Notes: a model not told the origin generated them from the letters alone. 64,000 nt of DNA from Physcia stellaris (GCA_018902385.1 JABSSW010000039.1:62001-126000); one strand, 5' to 3'; counted from the stretch's first letter, positions 48,601-60,278 are shown. Made by a program: numbers and translations.

Positions 48601-49739
48601 AAATCGACTTAACCGACAACGAAGCCACAACCAGCATAGCTGCCGTCTCTTTTGCCAGCCAGGACGATGAAACTTTCCTGGTTGTCGGCACAGGTAAAGA
48701 TATGGTCGTCGCTCCTCGCTCCTTTACTGCAGGATTCATCTACGTGTACCGCTTCCTCGAAGACGGCAAAGAGCTAGAATTCATACACAAAACCAAAGTC
48801 GAACAACCACCCCAAGCACTTCTCGCCTTTCAAGGCCGACTCCTCGCAGGCATCGGCACCGAGCTCCGTATCTATGATCTTGGGCTCAAACAACTTCTTC
48901 GGAAATGCCAAGCAGCTGTCGTCCCCAATGTAATCGTTGGCCTTCAGACCCAAGGGTCGCGTATCATCGTCAGTGACGTCCAGGAAAGTGTGGTTTACGT
49001 CGTGTACAAGCATCAAGAGAACAAGCTTATCCCGTTCGCTGACGACGTCATCGCTCGTTGGACAACTTGTACAACAATGGTCGACTACGAGACCGTCGCC
49101 GGTGGTGACAAATTCGGCAACCTCTGGCTGCTGCGCTGTCCGCAAAAAGCAAGTGAAGAGGCGGACGAGGATGGTTCAGGCGCGCATCTCATCCACGAAC
49201 GCCAATACCTACAAGGTGCCCCCAATCGGCTAGCATTGATGTCGCATTTTTTCCCTCAAGACATCCCAACAAGCATCCAGAAGACGCAACTCGTAGCAGG
49301 TGGCCGGGATGTACTGGTGTGGACTGGATTTATGGGCACGCTGGGGGTTATGGTACCGTTCGTGAGCAGGGAAGATGTAGATTTCTTCCAGACGCTGGAG
49401 CAGCATCTCAGGGTCGAAGATGCACCATTAGCAGGGAGAGATCATCTGATTTATCGGAGTTATTACGTCCCTGTCAAAGGGACTATTGATGGAGATTGTG
49501 AGTCTCATACTTCTCTTGCTTTTTGCATCTTTCCTGTACTTTACGTGAGCGTTCCTAATACATTTATAGTATGTGAGCGATTTGCGCTGTTGCCGAATGA
49601 TAAGAAGCAGATGATTGCGGGAGAGCTGGATCGATCGGTGAGGGAAATTGAGAGGAAAATATCAGTGCGTCCCCCTTTCCTACACTTCGAAGGCTTGCTA
49701 ACAGCATCGCAGGATATGCGAACAAGAGTAGCCTACTAG
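45651..49739 (+). CDS. rse1: Splicing factor Rse1 (SF3b subunit 3)
   Basis: Large WD40-type triple-propeller scaffold of the SF3b complex in U2 snRNP, needed for branch-site recognition. Five exons, 45651-45894, 46045-48118, 48308-49497, 49570-49664 and 49713-49739, join in phase to 1209 residues, the normal length. The N-terminus [20 protein letters not shown] with [20 protein letters not shown] is diagnostic. Other recognisable blocks are [53 protein letters not shown] and, at the C-terminal CPSF-A region, [20 protein letters not shown] ending SDMRTRVAY. The last exon codes only eight residues plus the stop. An in-frame ATG at 45669 is an alternative start. No damage seen. Confidence 0.95.
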
Positions 49740-51610
49740 GATGTATTGTTGCCCTCGCCCACTGGCGATAGCTACGACCAGGAATAGTAAACCGCTTCCT
49801 CACACATCTCTCTCATTCTCCTTTTATCAAATCTCTATCCTTCACTACTATCCTCGACCTCTATGTCTCCCATTACCCCGTCATTCAGCCACGTTCCATG
49901 CCCATACTCCCGCATCTCATCTTCTCTCCTTCCCCCTTCCTCCCCTCCCCAAAATCTCCCCTCGCCCCCTCTTCCCTCCCCAAATCCATCCAACAATCCC
50001 CAAAAGCCAAACAAAAAGTCTTTCACCTCGCTCGACCACACGCATCTCCTCCATCGGCTGGTCTTGAGCTGGATGCATTCCGCGCGAATGTTGATGAGAC
50101 GAGATCGAATTCTTCGACGGTCTTTGAGTACGGTACCCACCGGAGTTGTGGTGGGGTTTGTCGTAATTTATCGGTCGATATATTTGCTCTGTTGGGGGGA
50201 GGTTTGAGAGGGGATTGTATGGAGGGTGAGGTCGTTTTTCGGGAGGGATGCTTGTAGGGGTTGGGACTGCGAATGAAGCGCCCTTTATCCCATAGTTTGA
50301 TAGTAAATGGTGCTGTTTCTAAGAATACATCGACGGATCTGCGATTCCCAGACTGGGCGGAAGCAAGAGATGATTGTCTTCTTCATATCGTCTTCATATG
50401 CTGTGCCAAACACGGGTACTCGTCTTGTCATATTGGGTGTATTAGGTGGCGATGTATGGGAGGCAGGATAGCAGCATACCAGCCCATGGAATATTATAGT
50501 GGCGATGCGGGAGAGGTTGGATTGCGCTATCCTAGTTCATGGACAATTTGTTATGGGCTATGCTTTCTGGATGAAGAGGGGATGGGGGAAGGGAGAAGGG
50601 AGTGGCGGGCTTCAGAGGTAGGGATCGTGAGGCGGGTGATTGGTTTTGGAGAGCGGGTACGGTCGCACTCCACGCCGAGTGGATATAGAATGGGAATACT
50701 TCACTACTTAGCTAAGACACGCCCTGTACTCGTCAGTATAACTTTCGAGCAATCTATGTTGATAACCATACATTGATTCCAGAAATCCAACCCAAACATG
50801 CTCAACAAGTCGCGAAATGTATTCACCCCTCCACCCCTAACCCCCGGCTGGCAGGACTGTTACTTAGCCCAGACACTTCCTAGCGACCACGAGCTGAACC
50901 TGTTCGGTGACGGCTTCTATCTCGATGGTCATTAAAGTCAAACAGGGAGCTGAACGTTCGACGGCAGATAAGCCCAACTGGACGGAAAGGGTCATGGTTT
51001 CTAATATCCCGGATGTACTAGCAAAAGGCTGTAGAAGGGAGGACGAACTTAAAGCTCCCTGTCTTGGCGCTATCGAGGGATGGGGCGATGGCAATCCAAA
51101 TCCTTGGTAGAGAAGAGCAAGATTCGATGGGCACCCGGATGGCACACGCTGCTGGGCTCCTGAAGTGGATTGTGCTTGGCTTGATTGTTTTTGGTGTATT
51201 TGAGTCGGTATCAACGGCCGAGTTATTCGATGGCTCAGGATTGGCCTGAGCTGGATGAAAGGGTTGACATATGGCACAGCTGGTAATAGTTGATAGGCTG
51301 GGGAGGGGGTTGTCGGTCCCAGGAGGCTGGACGGGCTCATCTGCTGCAGCAACTGCTGGCAACCTTGCTATCTTCTTCCCACCGTGCTACTAGGCGGAGA
51401 TTGCTGTCGCAATGACTGGCCTCTTATATCTATTCTGGGCTTTTTGAGGGTCTCCCTCGTGCACAAGAAACGGGATACCAAGCCAATTGCTATACTTGAA
51501 CCCCTTCTGATATAGAAATGCGAGCCCCAATTTCTTGATACAATTTGTATGTTGATATCAGCTTGTACTTGAAGCCTCAAAATTCGCAACTTCATGTGGA
51601 AGCCGACAAG
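49740..51610. other. Intergenic with unassigned open frames
   Basis: About 1.9 kb between rse1 and the glycosyltransferase 3' end. It starts with a C/T-rich stretch (49800-50000). Open frames of 100-170 codons exist (plus 50261-50776; minus 51352-50864 and 51362-51018) but overlap on opposite strands, lack domains and show no matching splice structure. A 61-codon plus frame at 51064-51249 has one hydrophobic segment. I do not call a gene. Confidence 0.45.
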
Positions 51611-52788
51611 CTAAGGCTTAGCAGCGTTATTCTCTTTGGAACCCTGAGTGGTGTTTGATTTATCTGGGGATGACCATTCGGGAGCAGGCACAGAAAGAAG
51701 TCCACATACATCCTAAATCGGTCAGAGAGGTGTACATGCCATTTGGAGTCCTGGTGACAAACCTTCCTTCTTTGCCTAAAGTCATCATACAAATCCAGCC
51801 AGATCTTCTTATCCCTGCAGTCCTCTTTATCCCCTACTCCTCTCCTGCATGGCGGCATCTTTTCGCCTAGCAGATTCCTTGGCCACATGATCCATGGCTT
51901 TGGGAATGGGTCATCCGAGAAATGTACCAGGCTAGCCTCCATCATCACTTTTTCAGGATCCCACACTACTCCTGAACGCCCGAGGTAATCCTTGTGATCT
52001 TCAGAGCGGAACTCTCCAGATATCAATCCGTACTTTATATGAGGGAGGACCAGCGCAGAGTCATCGTAGAACCGATTCAGACCATGCATATCGAATGCCT
52101 CGCCTTTAATCTGCGCCGCTATTCCAGCTTGTACCAAACGTCCATATTCCGAATGTGATGGCTCAATAACGATAAGTTTTGAGCTCAAAGCCTTTTTGTC
52201 TGGCAGATCCCAATATGCCCTCATCATCGCGATCTGCGTGCTCGGCAGCAAGAACAGCTCATCCAGGTGCTTGAACAAAGTCAGATCCGTGTCCAGATGC
52301 AGCACTCGATCATACTGTGTCTGGTCCCACGCCAAAAACTTCGAAAAAGTCGCGTTCCACGACGGGTCTCCCGGTTTCTCCATTGCAGTAGGGATGAGCT
52401 TCACCCCGTAGGCTTCTTGCGCTTTGACGAGCAGCTGGCTGTCCCTGTCGTGCGAATCTAACACTGTCAAGTCCCATGACTCTGGGTAGAAGAGTATGCG
52501 TTCCGCTTTGCTGCCGAGGCGAGAGAGGGTTTCGAAGAGCATGACGGAATTGCAGAGGTAGGCGGAGGAGGTTGCAAAGGAGCTATAAGCGTAGAGGCTC
52601 CAGTCGACGTTCCTGTACCGCAAAGAGGGGGCGTGAACAGGCTTTCCATGGAGAAAAGAAGGTGGAGAGAGCCATAGGTACAGGAAGAGTATGAACAAGG
52701 CAGCGTAGATGTAACGAGAGCGGCGGTAGTAGGGGGTACGATGCGTGGGACGTGTAAATCGTCCACTTTTCGGAGGGGGCGAGAACAT
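51611..52788 (-). CDS. Type II membrane glycosyltransferase, GT8/GNT1-like
   Basis: Exons 52788-51763 and 51712-51611 give 375 residues. Residues about 27-41 are a signal anchor (IYAALFILFLYLWL) after a short basic cytosolic tail, so the catalytic domain faces the Golgi lumen. The DxD metal and sugar-nucleotide site is D166-T-D168 in RVLHLDTDLTLFKHLDELF, the typical GT8 context. YAYSSFATSSAYLCNSVMLF and ILFYPESW resemble fungal glucose/GlcNAc transferases of the Gnt1 type. ASLVHFSDDPFPKPW near the C-terminus is the usual H-F-x-D-x-P-x-P-K-P-W element. The short second exon supplies DVCGLL and a hydrophilic tail and is supported by a clean 50-bp intron; reading through it would give a less credible end. 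Likely role: addition of a terminal sugar to cell-wall or secreted glycans. Donor and acceptor are unknown. Confidence 0.85.
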
Positions 52789-53232
52789 TGAGCGCGAGAC
52801 AAGCTAACCTTGGCGAAAGCAACACTCAAGTTACTATGCCAAAGAAATCTTTGGAGCACTCATTGATTGCTCGCGACTCCGTCTCCCGTGAAGGCTATCA
52901 GCACGTGAAAATCATACCAAAAAGGTTCCGGGTTAGAGCTGTCGATGCAGCATGACTAAGCCATGCCTCAGCTCGTCGATTACTTACTGTAAGTAAGCAG
53001 CGCCTGCTTAAGGTACATTACTTTACTAGAGTGCACGACGAGCTAAGGGTTACCTTATTTGCTTTTCTCGAATCTGCAGTCAGCATCAGTATTATTATTA
53101 ATACCTAGCCATTGACATCACCATGGCACAACCTCAGAACCAGCTATCAAGGTATAAAGCTTCTCCCTAGCATCCCACCGCCTCCTGACAATTGACCAAA
53201 CACCATACTCTCCATCCTCAAGAGCCCCACCC
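52789..53232. promoter_or_regulatory. Divergent promoter region with 17-bp palindrome
   Basis: Separates the glycosyltransferase start (-) from the small secreted protein start (+). It holds TTACTTACTGTAAGTAA at 52980-52996, a palindrome with 8-bp arms around a single T, which looks like a dimeric-factor binding site. The factor is unknown. Confidence 0.5.
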
Positions 53233-53789
53233 ATGGCTTCCAAAACCCCAAATCCGCAGATCCTCCTCATCTTGCTTCTTTCCTCCCTCTCCCCCCGGCA
53301 AGCAGCCGCCCACTCCTCATCCCCATGCTCCGTCCCCACCGGCTTCTCCAACCACCTCATCCGCGCCCCCTTCCCTCCTCCCCAACCCTCGCCCTCCCAG
53401 ACTCTTTCCTCTCCCAACACCTCCTCTTCTACTACACATCCACGAACACGCTTCTTTCAGAAGCCGCCTTCGCCGCTTTTTGCCTCGATCAATGCATCGC
53501 CTACACTCCCGATCCTGCCGCTAAACCATTACCCACTAACGGGAGCAGTCTCCCACCTTCCTATGTCAGCAATAATATGACCGGCCCGTGTTTGAGCTTT
53601 ACGGTGGACATGGGGAAGCCGTTTCCGCCGAACCCGAATGACGAGGCGCTGAGGTGGTACTGCGAGGGGTTTGACACGTACTTAAAGGACGATTTGAGTG
53701 ATTTTGAGGAGGTGAAGGCTGAGAGGAGCTTTATGCATGCTTTGGCGGTGAATCGCGACTGTGGAGTGGGAGGCTATAGGGCTTTTTGA
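53233..53789 (+). CDS. Small secreted protein; frame shift in a C-rich run
   Basis: From the ATG at 53233 the first 26 residues are a signal peptide (MASKTPNPQILLILLLSSLS, then ending RQAAA). After NHLIRAP the frame turns into a Pro/Ser-rich low-complexity tail, whereas the neighbouring frame from about 53370 reads LPDSFLSQHLLFYYTSTNTL, then AAFAAFCLDQCIAYTPD, GPCLSFTVDMGKPFPPN, LRWYCEGFDTYLKDDLSDFE and ends RDCGVGGYRAF at 53789. One extra C in CCCCC at 53366-53370 joins the two cleanly into about 185 residues with several cysteines. The family is not recognised. It may be a cell-wall or effector-like protein; that is inference from secretion and cysteines only. Confidence 0.65.
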
Positions 53790-55304
53790 TGGGTATGGAG
53801 TTAGGGGATAGCGAGATATGATTGAGAAGAAGGCTGGGGAGGGATATTTGGGTTGTTTTGGCGGCGACAAAGTGCTGGATGAGGAATGAATGAATGGATG
53901 GAAACCGGAAAGAAGCCTATCAAGATGGTGCAGAGAAAACAGAGATCAAAGACTTCAAAAGGAACTTTTTCGAAATGCAGAAGCAAGAAAAGGTTGTCTA
54001 AAATGTCATGCATCTCATACGACTTACTCGAGTGGTCAGAACCGAGCATCGAAAGGAAGTGGATAATGTTTACGAGGCCCAATTGAGGACGAACGAGCAA
54101 TAGAGGGTGCCGCAGAAGTGCATGAAATCGGTAAAAAAAATCCACACAGAGAGAGAATGAGGGGAGACCATGGAGATAAAAGTGTTTGAATTGGCCTGCT
54201 CGAAAAGTAAAACAAAACACCAAAAGGTAAATTGGTTTGTATAGAGCCAAGAACCTCTTAGAGGTGATTGACTCGCTTGTTTTCAGCCGCATAACGGACC
54301 TAGTCGCTTGCGCAGGAGGGTCTTGTGCTTGATGAATGATAAATCAATCAATCAATCAACCAACCAAAGAAGTCAATCAATGTGAAATCACGACAAATCT
54401 TCATGGACAACAAGCGACTGTATATGATAGTATTTATCTTTAGGACTGACCTCGTTCCGGAATCGGGTTAACACGTGTTCACGGCGTCTCCGTGCCTGTT
54501 TTTACGAGGGTGAGTGGTTGTCGCTCGTCATTCTCAAACATTCTTCTGTACTCAATCAAACGATTCCCGTTTGATCACTACGAGTAGTTGATGACCACTA
54601 TGTGCTGTAGAGTAGCCTCATCCCACAGGTCAAAAAAGCGCTCGCAATTTCTCGACAATGGTTGTTCTACTGAAAGCGATGGATTTTTCAACGGTACTTG
54701 GGCGAGGGTTCGCTCAAGTTCGTCCTTCGCTCCTTTGATGAATATAAGATGGTGTTAAGAAGGCTGTGGATCTTTGCTGATCAGACGAGAAGAGTTGGGT
54801 AAAATTGTCGCACTACGGCATTTTCTAAGTTGATGATGCAAGACATCTTCATTTTAGTTTGGCATCAAAATATTCAAACTTTATTGAGAGGCTACACGTC
54901 AGGCCAGTATGAACTCCTTGTTCTTTCTTGAATCTCCTTGTTTCAGCTACTACTCTGTTTTACGTGTTGTTTTTAAACATTCGTCTGAAGATTGGGGTGT
55001 TGAAGGAGAATCTCCAGCCTGCCCTGCCATCTGATCATCGAACTCAGCCACCCACAAATACTCACACAATAGGCGGCATGATGTCGACGGCATGATACAC
55101 CCGCCGTAAGCTCGGTTAGACAGCTTCGCGGCCCAGCAAGCGGAGCAGCGCGTGGGCGGCAAACCGATCAAGGGACGGCAAATGTTTTTAGCCAGATGCA
55201 TATATAGCTCATTATATGTACTATGACCTAGGTAGAAGCTTACATGAAGACCAACAGAAGCCGCTCACAGACTCAGTGCTGACTTTTGGCCAGGTCGGGG
55301 GAAA
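53790..55304. other. Intergenic, no gene recognised; short tetranucleotide repeat
   Basis: A 163-codon minus frame (54292-53801) is hydrophobic and overlaps the 3' flank of the secreted protein; I take it as chance. A (AATC)n microsatellite lies at 54342-54367. The right end is the promoter of the cysteine-rich gene. Confidence 0.5.
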
Positions 55305-57238
55305 ATGGCCAATTGCCTTGCTCTGTGGTTCCTGAGCCGCATTTTATCAGCATACCTGGGTCTATTTCTCCTCGTGGGCCAAGTACGTTTGAGTTCGGCA
55401 GCTTACATCCCAAGGTCACCATACCGTTATGAGAACTACAATCCAGCCGAAGCTGATCCAGCCGGTGCCATTAAATGCGTTGGCGACCGCTACGACGGGG
55501 AACTCCCCGTCGATGAGTACTTCAACCCGAGTACCGTCAGCATGCAGAGGCTGTGTGCCAAACCGCAATATGGTGGTGGCTCGCCAGGCACCCATATCGG
55601 GGGCTGGTGCTCCTGGGAAACTATCCGGAGGCCAGGTCAACGGACGGTAACCGTCTGGACTAAACGCTTCGACTTGAGCTACGATTCACACGTCCACCCC
55701 GTTCTTGCACAGCCTCGCGTAATGCTGGCTTGTTACTATCGATGCTACTGCTCTTACCCTTTCGACGAGCCCCCTAGTAGCCAGCCAAGAGCAGACGAAT
55801 TGATTTCGTACAATCAGATTCTGGACGATCCGGCGCTTTTGGCACGGCTTCCAACTACAACATATCAAATCAAGGTGGACGTTGTGGATGATTTCGACGT
55901 TCCATTAAATCAGCATGTAGGAGCACGTTTGCCGCATATGATCCCAGCTTTTCCTGTGTATGCGCTCAATCAGATCGATTTTACGCTCCGAGATCAGGAT
56001 AGGCTGGATACGAGCCCTGAAGCAGTCGGCCCACCGCATAACCCCTGGATCAGCATGCTTCCAGATAACAGTATCACCTGCAGGTTCGTTCTTTTCAGTA
56101 TATGCTTCTTAACAAAGCCTCGCTTTCTGCAACCAGAACCGTCTGTTGTGTCTAGATTCCATTCCCCTCGTGCTCTTCGTCTCTAGACCAAAAGAATCGT
56201 TCACGACCGGCTTGGGAAGACGGTGCTAACATGACCGGCTGATCCAGAGGCAACCTCCCTGAGTTCCCACTTCCCTTCCCCTACCAACTCTCCGATTTCC
56301 AGAACCTGCAGCAACTCTGCGCAGTAGCTCATTTCGGCGGCCACACGTAAGTCCTTCCCCGCCTCCTACCCTATCTTTCCAACTAATTCATCTCCCATCA
56401 CCAGCGGGGCCAATGCAGGAGGCTACTGCCACCGCAGCCAAGGCGCCTCGCCCAACCAAGAAGCTCGCACAGTCTGGTTCAGCGACGAGTTCACGCCGCG
56501 CCACGAATGGACCTGGACGCCCAACTGGCGCGCCGCAGGCTCGATCCGCTTCCACTGCTGGCAGCGCTGCGCCTGCAGCTCGGCGCCGACACGCGACAAC
56601 GCGACCATGGGCATGTGGATGTCACCCATAGGGCAGATATGGCGTATGACGTCAGGGCATCAGTTGGCGCGCCAGAGCGACGGCAGTATAACCCTTGAGG
56701 AAGTAGGAAGTGGAAATGGGGATGGGGATGGGGGACTGGGACTGGGCAGGCAGGTACGAGTCTGGGACTGGTGCTTCCGAGGCAAAGGGGCGCGAAGCCC
56801 GCCGCCGGCAGCTGTGGGCATGACCATAAACAGTTTTGCCCCGAGCCATGGCCGGTGGATGTTTTGGGGCCGGTGCCTAGGGCGCCGCCAGATGCGACGC
56901 TGGTGTGGAAAGCTCCCGGCGATGGGGAAAAGAATCTGACGCAGTGCGGATCGAGGTGTCAAGGCCCGAAGGACTGTGGATCTGGGGATGGGAGTGGTGA
57001 GGATGGGTGTTTCTGTGCGCTGCCCTCGCCGCAGGACAGTCGGAAATTGGGCTTGGATCCTGTGGCTCCGGTGGCGGTTTGTTTGGCGCTTGTGCATGCG
57101 GCTATCAGTGGAGGGATTGCGGGGAGGGAGGTTGAGAGGTTTGTCGATGAGAGGGGGGAGCAGTATCATTGTTTATGCAACGAGACGTATGTCTCGCCTG
57201 AATGTTGTGGGAGTGGAAAAGCGAGGTTGGATCGCTAG
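55305..57238 (+). CDS. Large cysteine-rich secreted protein, family not recognised; frame shift in a G run
   Basis: Exons 55305-56083, 56248-56346 and 56405 onward are in phase. The N-terminus has a hydrophobic signal segment (LSRILSAYLGLFLLVGQVRL, then SSAAY). Many paired cysteines follow (CYYRCYCSYPFDEP, FHCWQRCACSS, QCGSRCQGPKDCG, YHCLCNETYVSPECCGSG), as in extracellular disulfide-rich proteins. At 56787-56790 (GGGG) the frame VWDWCFRGKG should continue AKPAAGSCGHDHKQFCPEPW, which lies in the next frame and runs to TAG at 57236-57238. The annotated frame instead continues to a stop near 56939 with fewer cysteines. One more G restores it, giving about 549 residues. Expected location: secreted or cell surface. 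No enzyme motif is visible. Confidence 0.72.
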
Positions 57239-57493
57239 TGACAGGTTGACTTTAAAGTATCTTTCATGCGTCCTTCATCTCAGCTTGCCCATTACGATGA
57301 ACTTGAAGTATGTGTTTCATCGGTCGAGTATTCGGAGAACCTGGTTGAGACAGCCTCTAGACACGTTAGGTCGAAAGAGTAGTTTTTTTCCCAACTGACT
57401 CGTACCAGAAATAGAAAACCAAAAGAATCCCAATCAACCCCCCTTCCCCAAAATCCAACAATTCCTCAGCCAGAAAACGCAAAAGAAAAGATT
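57239..57493. other. Spacer between cysteine-rich gene and tRNA-Asp
   Basis: No supported feature apart from A-rich sequence close to the tRNA 3' end (57412-57492), consistent with a T-run Pol III terminator on the minus strand. Confidence 0.5.
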
Positions 57494-57579
57494 CTCCCTG
57501 TCTGGGACTTGAACCCAGGCCTCCCGCGCATTTTTTTAAGAATGACAAGCGGAAATCATAACCCCTAGACTAACAGGGA
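57494..57579 (-). tRNA. tRNA-Asp(GUC), copy 1, 14-nt intron
   Basis: Read on the minus strand: acceptor TCCCTGT/ACAGGGA with G discriminator, D arm from TAGTCTAGGGGTTATGAT, anticodon stem TCCGC/GCGGG, loop TTGTCA+C with anticodon GTC, T arm CTGGG-TTCAAGT-CCCAG. The intron occupies plus-strand 57529-57542 (catttttttaagaa) at the canonical position. The mature body is 72 nt. Confidence 0.93.
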
Positions 57580-58361
57580 TATTGTATTAAAATTTTTGGA
57601 CTTATTTGTATATATACCCTTTCCAAATCTGAGGAAAGGGGAATGCGATCTGACAGCCATTTTCCTTTTATGGGGCAGATGTGCAAGCTTATCTAATCAG
57701 CTTCCAAGACATAGCCGTAGTTGCTGATTAGTAAGCGGACAAGGCAACATAGCCTCTACCTTTCATAGGTAGAAATCCAATCAAGTCGGTTTGCACACTT
57801 CGAGTTCAGCCCCCATGTAGTTGGCATTTGGTACGGAGATACTCGCTAGATATTCACTACTTGGACACTTCAGCTCATCGCAGGCGCTTCCTGTTCAGAT
57901 ACTCAACAAACATTGATCGCCGACGACTCATAACTTCTGCAGGCTGTCAACAAGAGCGGAGACGAGAATGAGAAACGAGATAGTGAAGAAGATGAATCTA
58001 GATCGAGAACGACACCAGAATGAATGAGAGCGAAGGAGAAGGCGAGATGCGCGATTGATGTCGTACAGGTCTGATCACTTGAGTACTTTGTTTTGGATTT
58101 TAGAGAGAGAGAGAGATATCGATCGATGAGAATCGCGATCGCGAGGATGTTTGTAATTATCCCGTGAAGGTCCTGAGGGTCCTGAAATAGCGTGCAGAGA
58201 AATTGTAGATAAACACTTTCGAGATCTTTCATGAGACCAAACATCTTTTGTAGATGATAAGGTCAGATCTCCTAGACTGAGAGCGAAAGTGAATGTCAAA
58301 CATGTAGAACTAATCGTCAGCGTAATAGGAACCAAAAAATCTAAAAGCAAAAAAAGTCTTG
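57580..58361. other. Spacer between two tRNA-Asp genes
   Basis: AT-rich, no gene recognised. A short (AG)n tract lies at about 58102-58116. Confidence 0.5.
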
Positions 58362-58445
58362 CTCCCTGTCTGGGACTTGAACCCAGGCCTCCCGCGCAAT
58401 TTGAAAATTGACAAGCGGAAATCATAACCCCTAGACTAACAGGGA
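58362..58445 (-). tRNA. tRNA-Asp(GUC), copy 2, 12-nt intron
   Basis: The mature part is identical by eye to copy 1, but the intron differs in length and sequence (plus-strand caatttgaaaat, about 58397-58408). Both copies are on the minus strand about 0.8 kb apart. Confidence 0.93.
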
Positions 58446-59102
58446 TGTGGTTTTCAATTTTGGCCATTATTTTCAAGTATCAACCATCAAGAAAAAAGAC
58501 ACGTCCAGATAACACAAAATCATTGCGGGATCATCAACTACGCTCTGAAATACGAGTACAACAAAAACGAGCATTTGCTTATGTAATCAGCTCTACATAC
58601 CTGGCATTCGCTGTTGGAAAAACTTTCACCGATAGGTAGCTCGATAAATAGCAATTTCATGGAAGGAACAAATTCATACCACTAAGATAATATTAGACCG
58701 TGAGTTCACCGTCAAGATGGTTTAATGCCCAAACTCGGCGCTTCATGTCCTACGCAAAGCTTTGCTATATAAACGTGCAGATGGTCTACCTAGGCGAAGT
58801 AAATCACGTCTACTCTATGCACCTTACAGATATCAATCTCCTTATCTGTAATAAGATGCTCAGTGCATTGATTGACATGTTTGCCATGCGTAGTACAAGT
58901 ATTTCTGTCCCCTGACCTCATTGTGGGTCAGGAACGATTATTTTCAAACCCTCTTTTCGATGAGCACCAGACAGATCCCCAGAGCTCAACTCTCCAAATC
59001 ATATAGCCTCCCCAGCCCCCACGCTACCCGATCCATTTTTCCCGCCCCACGTCCTTCCCTTTCCCTCCCCATCCAACACCCCTCAACCCCATCCCCCAAG
59101 CC
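58446..59102. other. Intergenic, no gene recognised
   Basis: Contains the region upstream of tRNA-Asp copy 2 and the 3' flank of the coiled-coil gene. Short plus-strand frames have no domain. Confidence 0.5.
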
Positions 59103-59416
59103 CTAACTCTTTACCCCCTGCTGAGCCTCCTGCTTCCTCAGCTTCAAATCCCGATCATCAACAATATCCTCCAGCTGACGTATCCGGACAGCCTTCTCCC
59201 GAACCATCCGCTCGAGAGAGTTCACAGCCTTGCCCAATGCGTGATTGGTTTCGATGTGATCGGCAAGCAGGGCCGTGTACGCCTTCTCCAGACGGTCGGC
59301 GCGCTCGGAGGGGGAAAGGGAGGCTACTTGGTCGAAGAGGGCGGGGAGGGGATTGGCTCGGTTGGAGAGGTTTAGGGATTTGATCCAGGGGTTTCTTGAT
59401 GGAGGGGTTTTGACAT
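59103..59416 (-). CDS. Short coiled-coil protein; frame shift near its start
   Basis: The minus strand from about 59400 to the stop at 59103 reads PWIKSLNLSNRANPLPALFD, RADRLEKAYTALLADHIETN, LGKAVNSLERMVREKAVRIR and ends LRKQEAQQGVKS, with heptad-like leucines in the last 60 residues. No ATG lies in this frame. The only nearby ATG (59416) gives MSKP and is one base out of frame across a CCCC run (plus 59404-59407). One more C gives MSKPPPSRNPWIKS and a protein of about 104 residues. The family is not recognised. Coiled-coil dimerisation is the only inferred property. Confidence 0.55.
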
Positions 59417-60278
59417 TGTGGGATTTTTCCTTTATTGTTGGTGGTTGCTTTTGGGGTAGGGTTTTTTTGATGGTCGTGGTTTGACCGTGGTGCTTTGATT
59501 GTGGCGGTTTTGGTTTTGGAAAGTATGAGGGTAAAAAGTTGGGGGGTGATATATAGGGTAGAGGCAGTGATGAGTGATATAGAATGACAATTGATGCTAC
59601 CTATCGGTGTGGTTTAAAAGGAAGTGACTGAAGAGAACAATGTACTTGTCTAGACACGGCGGCTCTTGGGTCAAGAGTCAGACACTAGATTTATGACCAC
59701 AGATCAGACACGGCGAGAAACGAGGAAGTTCACCATGTGAGCACAAGTGACTGGAAAAGATATCAGCAAGTGCTGTGATGCTGTTCTATTCGATGACACT
59801 TGTAGTCATTGTGATATACCGAGATATTCCTTATTCGTTGGCAGAAAGAGACCTATTGAGGATACTCTCTGCGCTTCTTGAGCTCATCAGTGATAGCAGT
59901 GGTCTCATATTGTCAGAGACATCTCTTACTTGTCTTAGCATATCTTTACTAGCGAGTCCATTGTCCAACATCGCTGAATTTCAAAGACGTAGAGGTTTTG
60001 CATGCTAGACTGCGATCAAGTCAACTCAATAGTATATGTGTTATGCAGCGTATGAAAGTCTTTACTATCGGTACTGTCAATCCTCTCAAATCGCGATTTT
60101 GCTCGATGAGCAATCCCGCGCTATCAAGAAGGATGAGCAATTTCAGCTTTGCATTAGAAAACATAATACATCAGGGTAATTAGGAAATTATCCAGACACT
60201 TTACATTTACTTCCAGAAAAGTGGTATGCTAAATGCAATTATGACAATCATGCTAGGAACCTCTGGCGTTCAGTAAAG
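59417..60278. other. Intergenic, no gene recognised
   Basis: Promoter side of the coiled-coil gene and 3' flank of the CorA-like gene. A 77-codon plus frame at 59775-60008 has hydrophobic stretches but no supported identity. Confidence 0.5.

Noticed and set aside
50261-50776. 171-codon plus frame
   Set aside because: No domain, signal or splice structure; amino-acid composition looks like random frame.
50864-51362. Overlapping 162- and 114-codon minus frames
   Set aside because: They occupy the same DNA in different frames, neither recognisable.
53801-54292. 163-codon hydrophobic minus-strand frame
   Set aside because: Phe/Leu-rich composition comes from an A-rich plus strand; no domain, and it lies in the 3' flank of the secreted gene.
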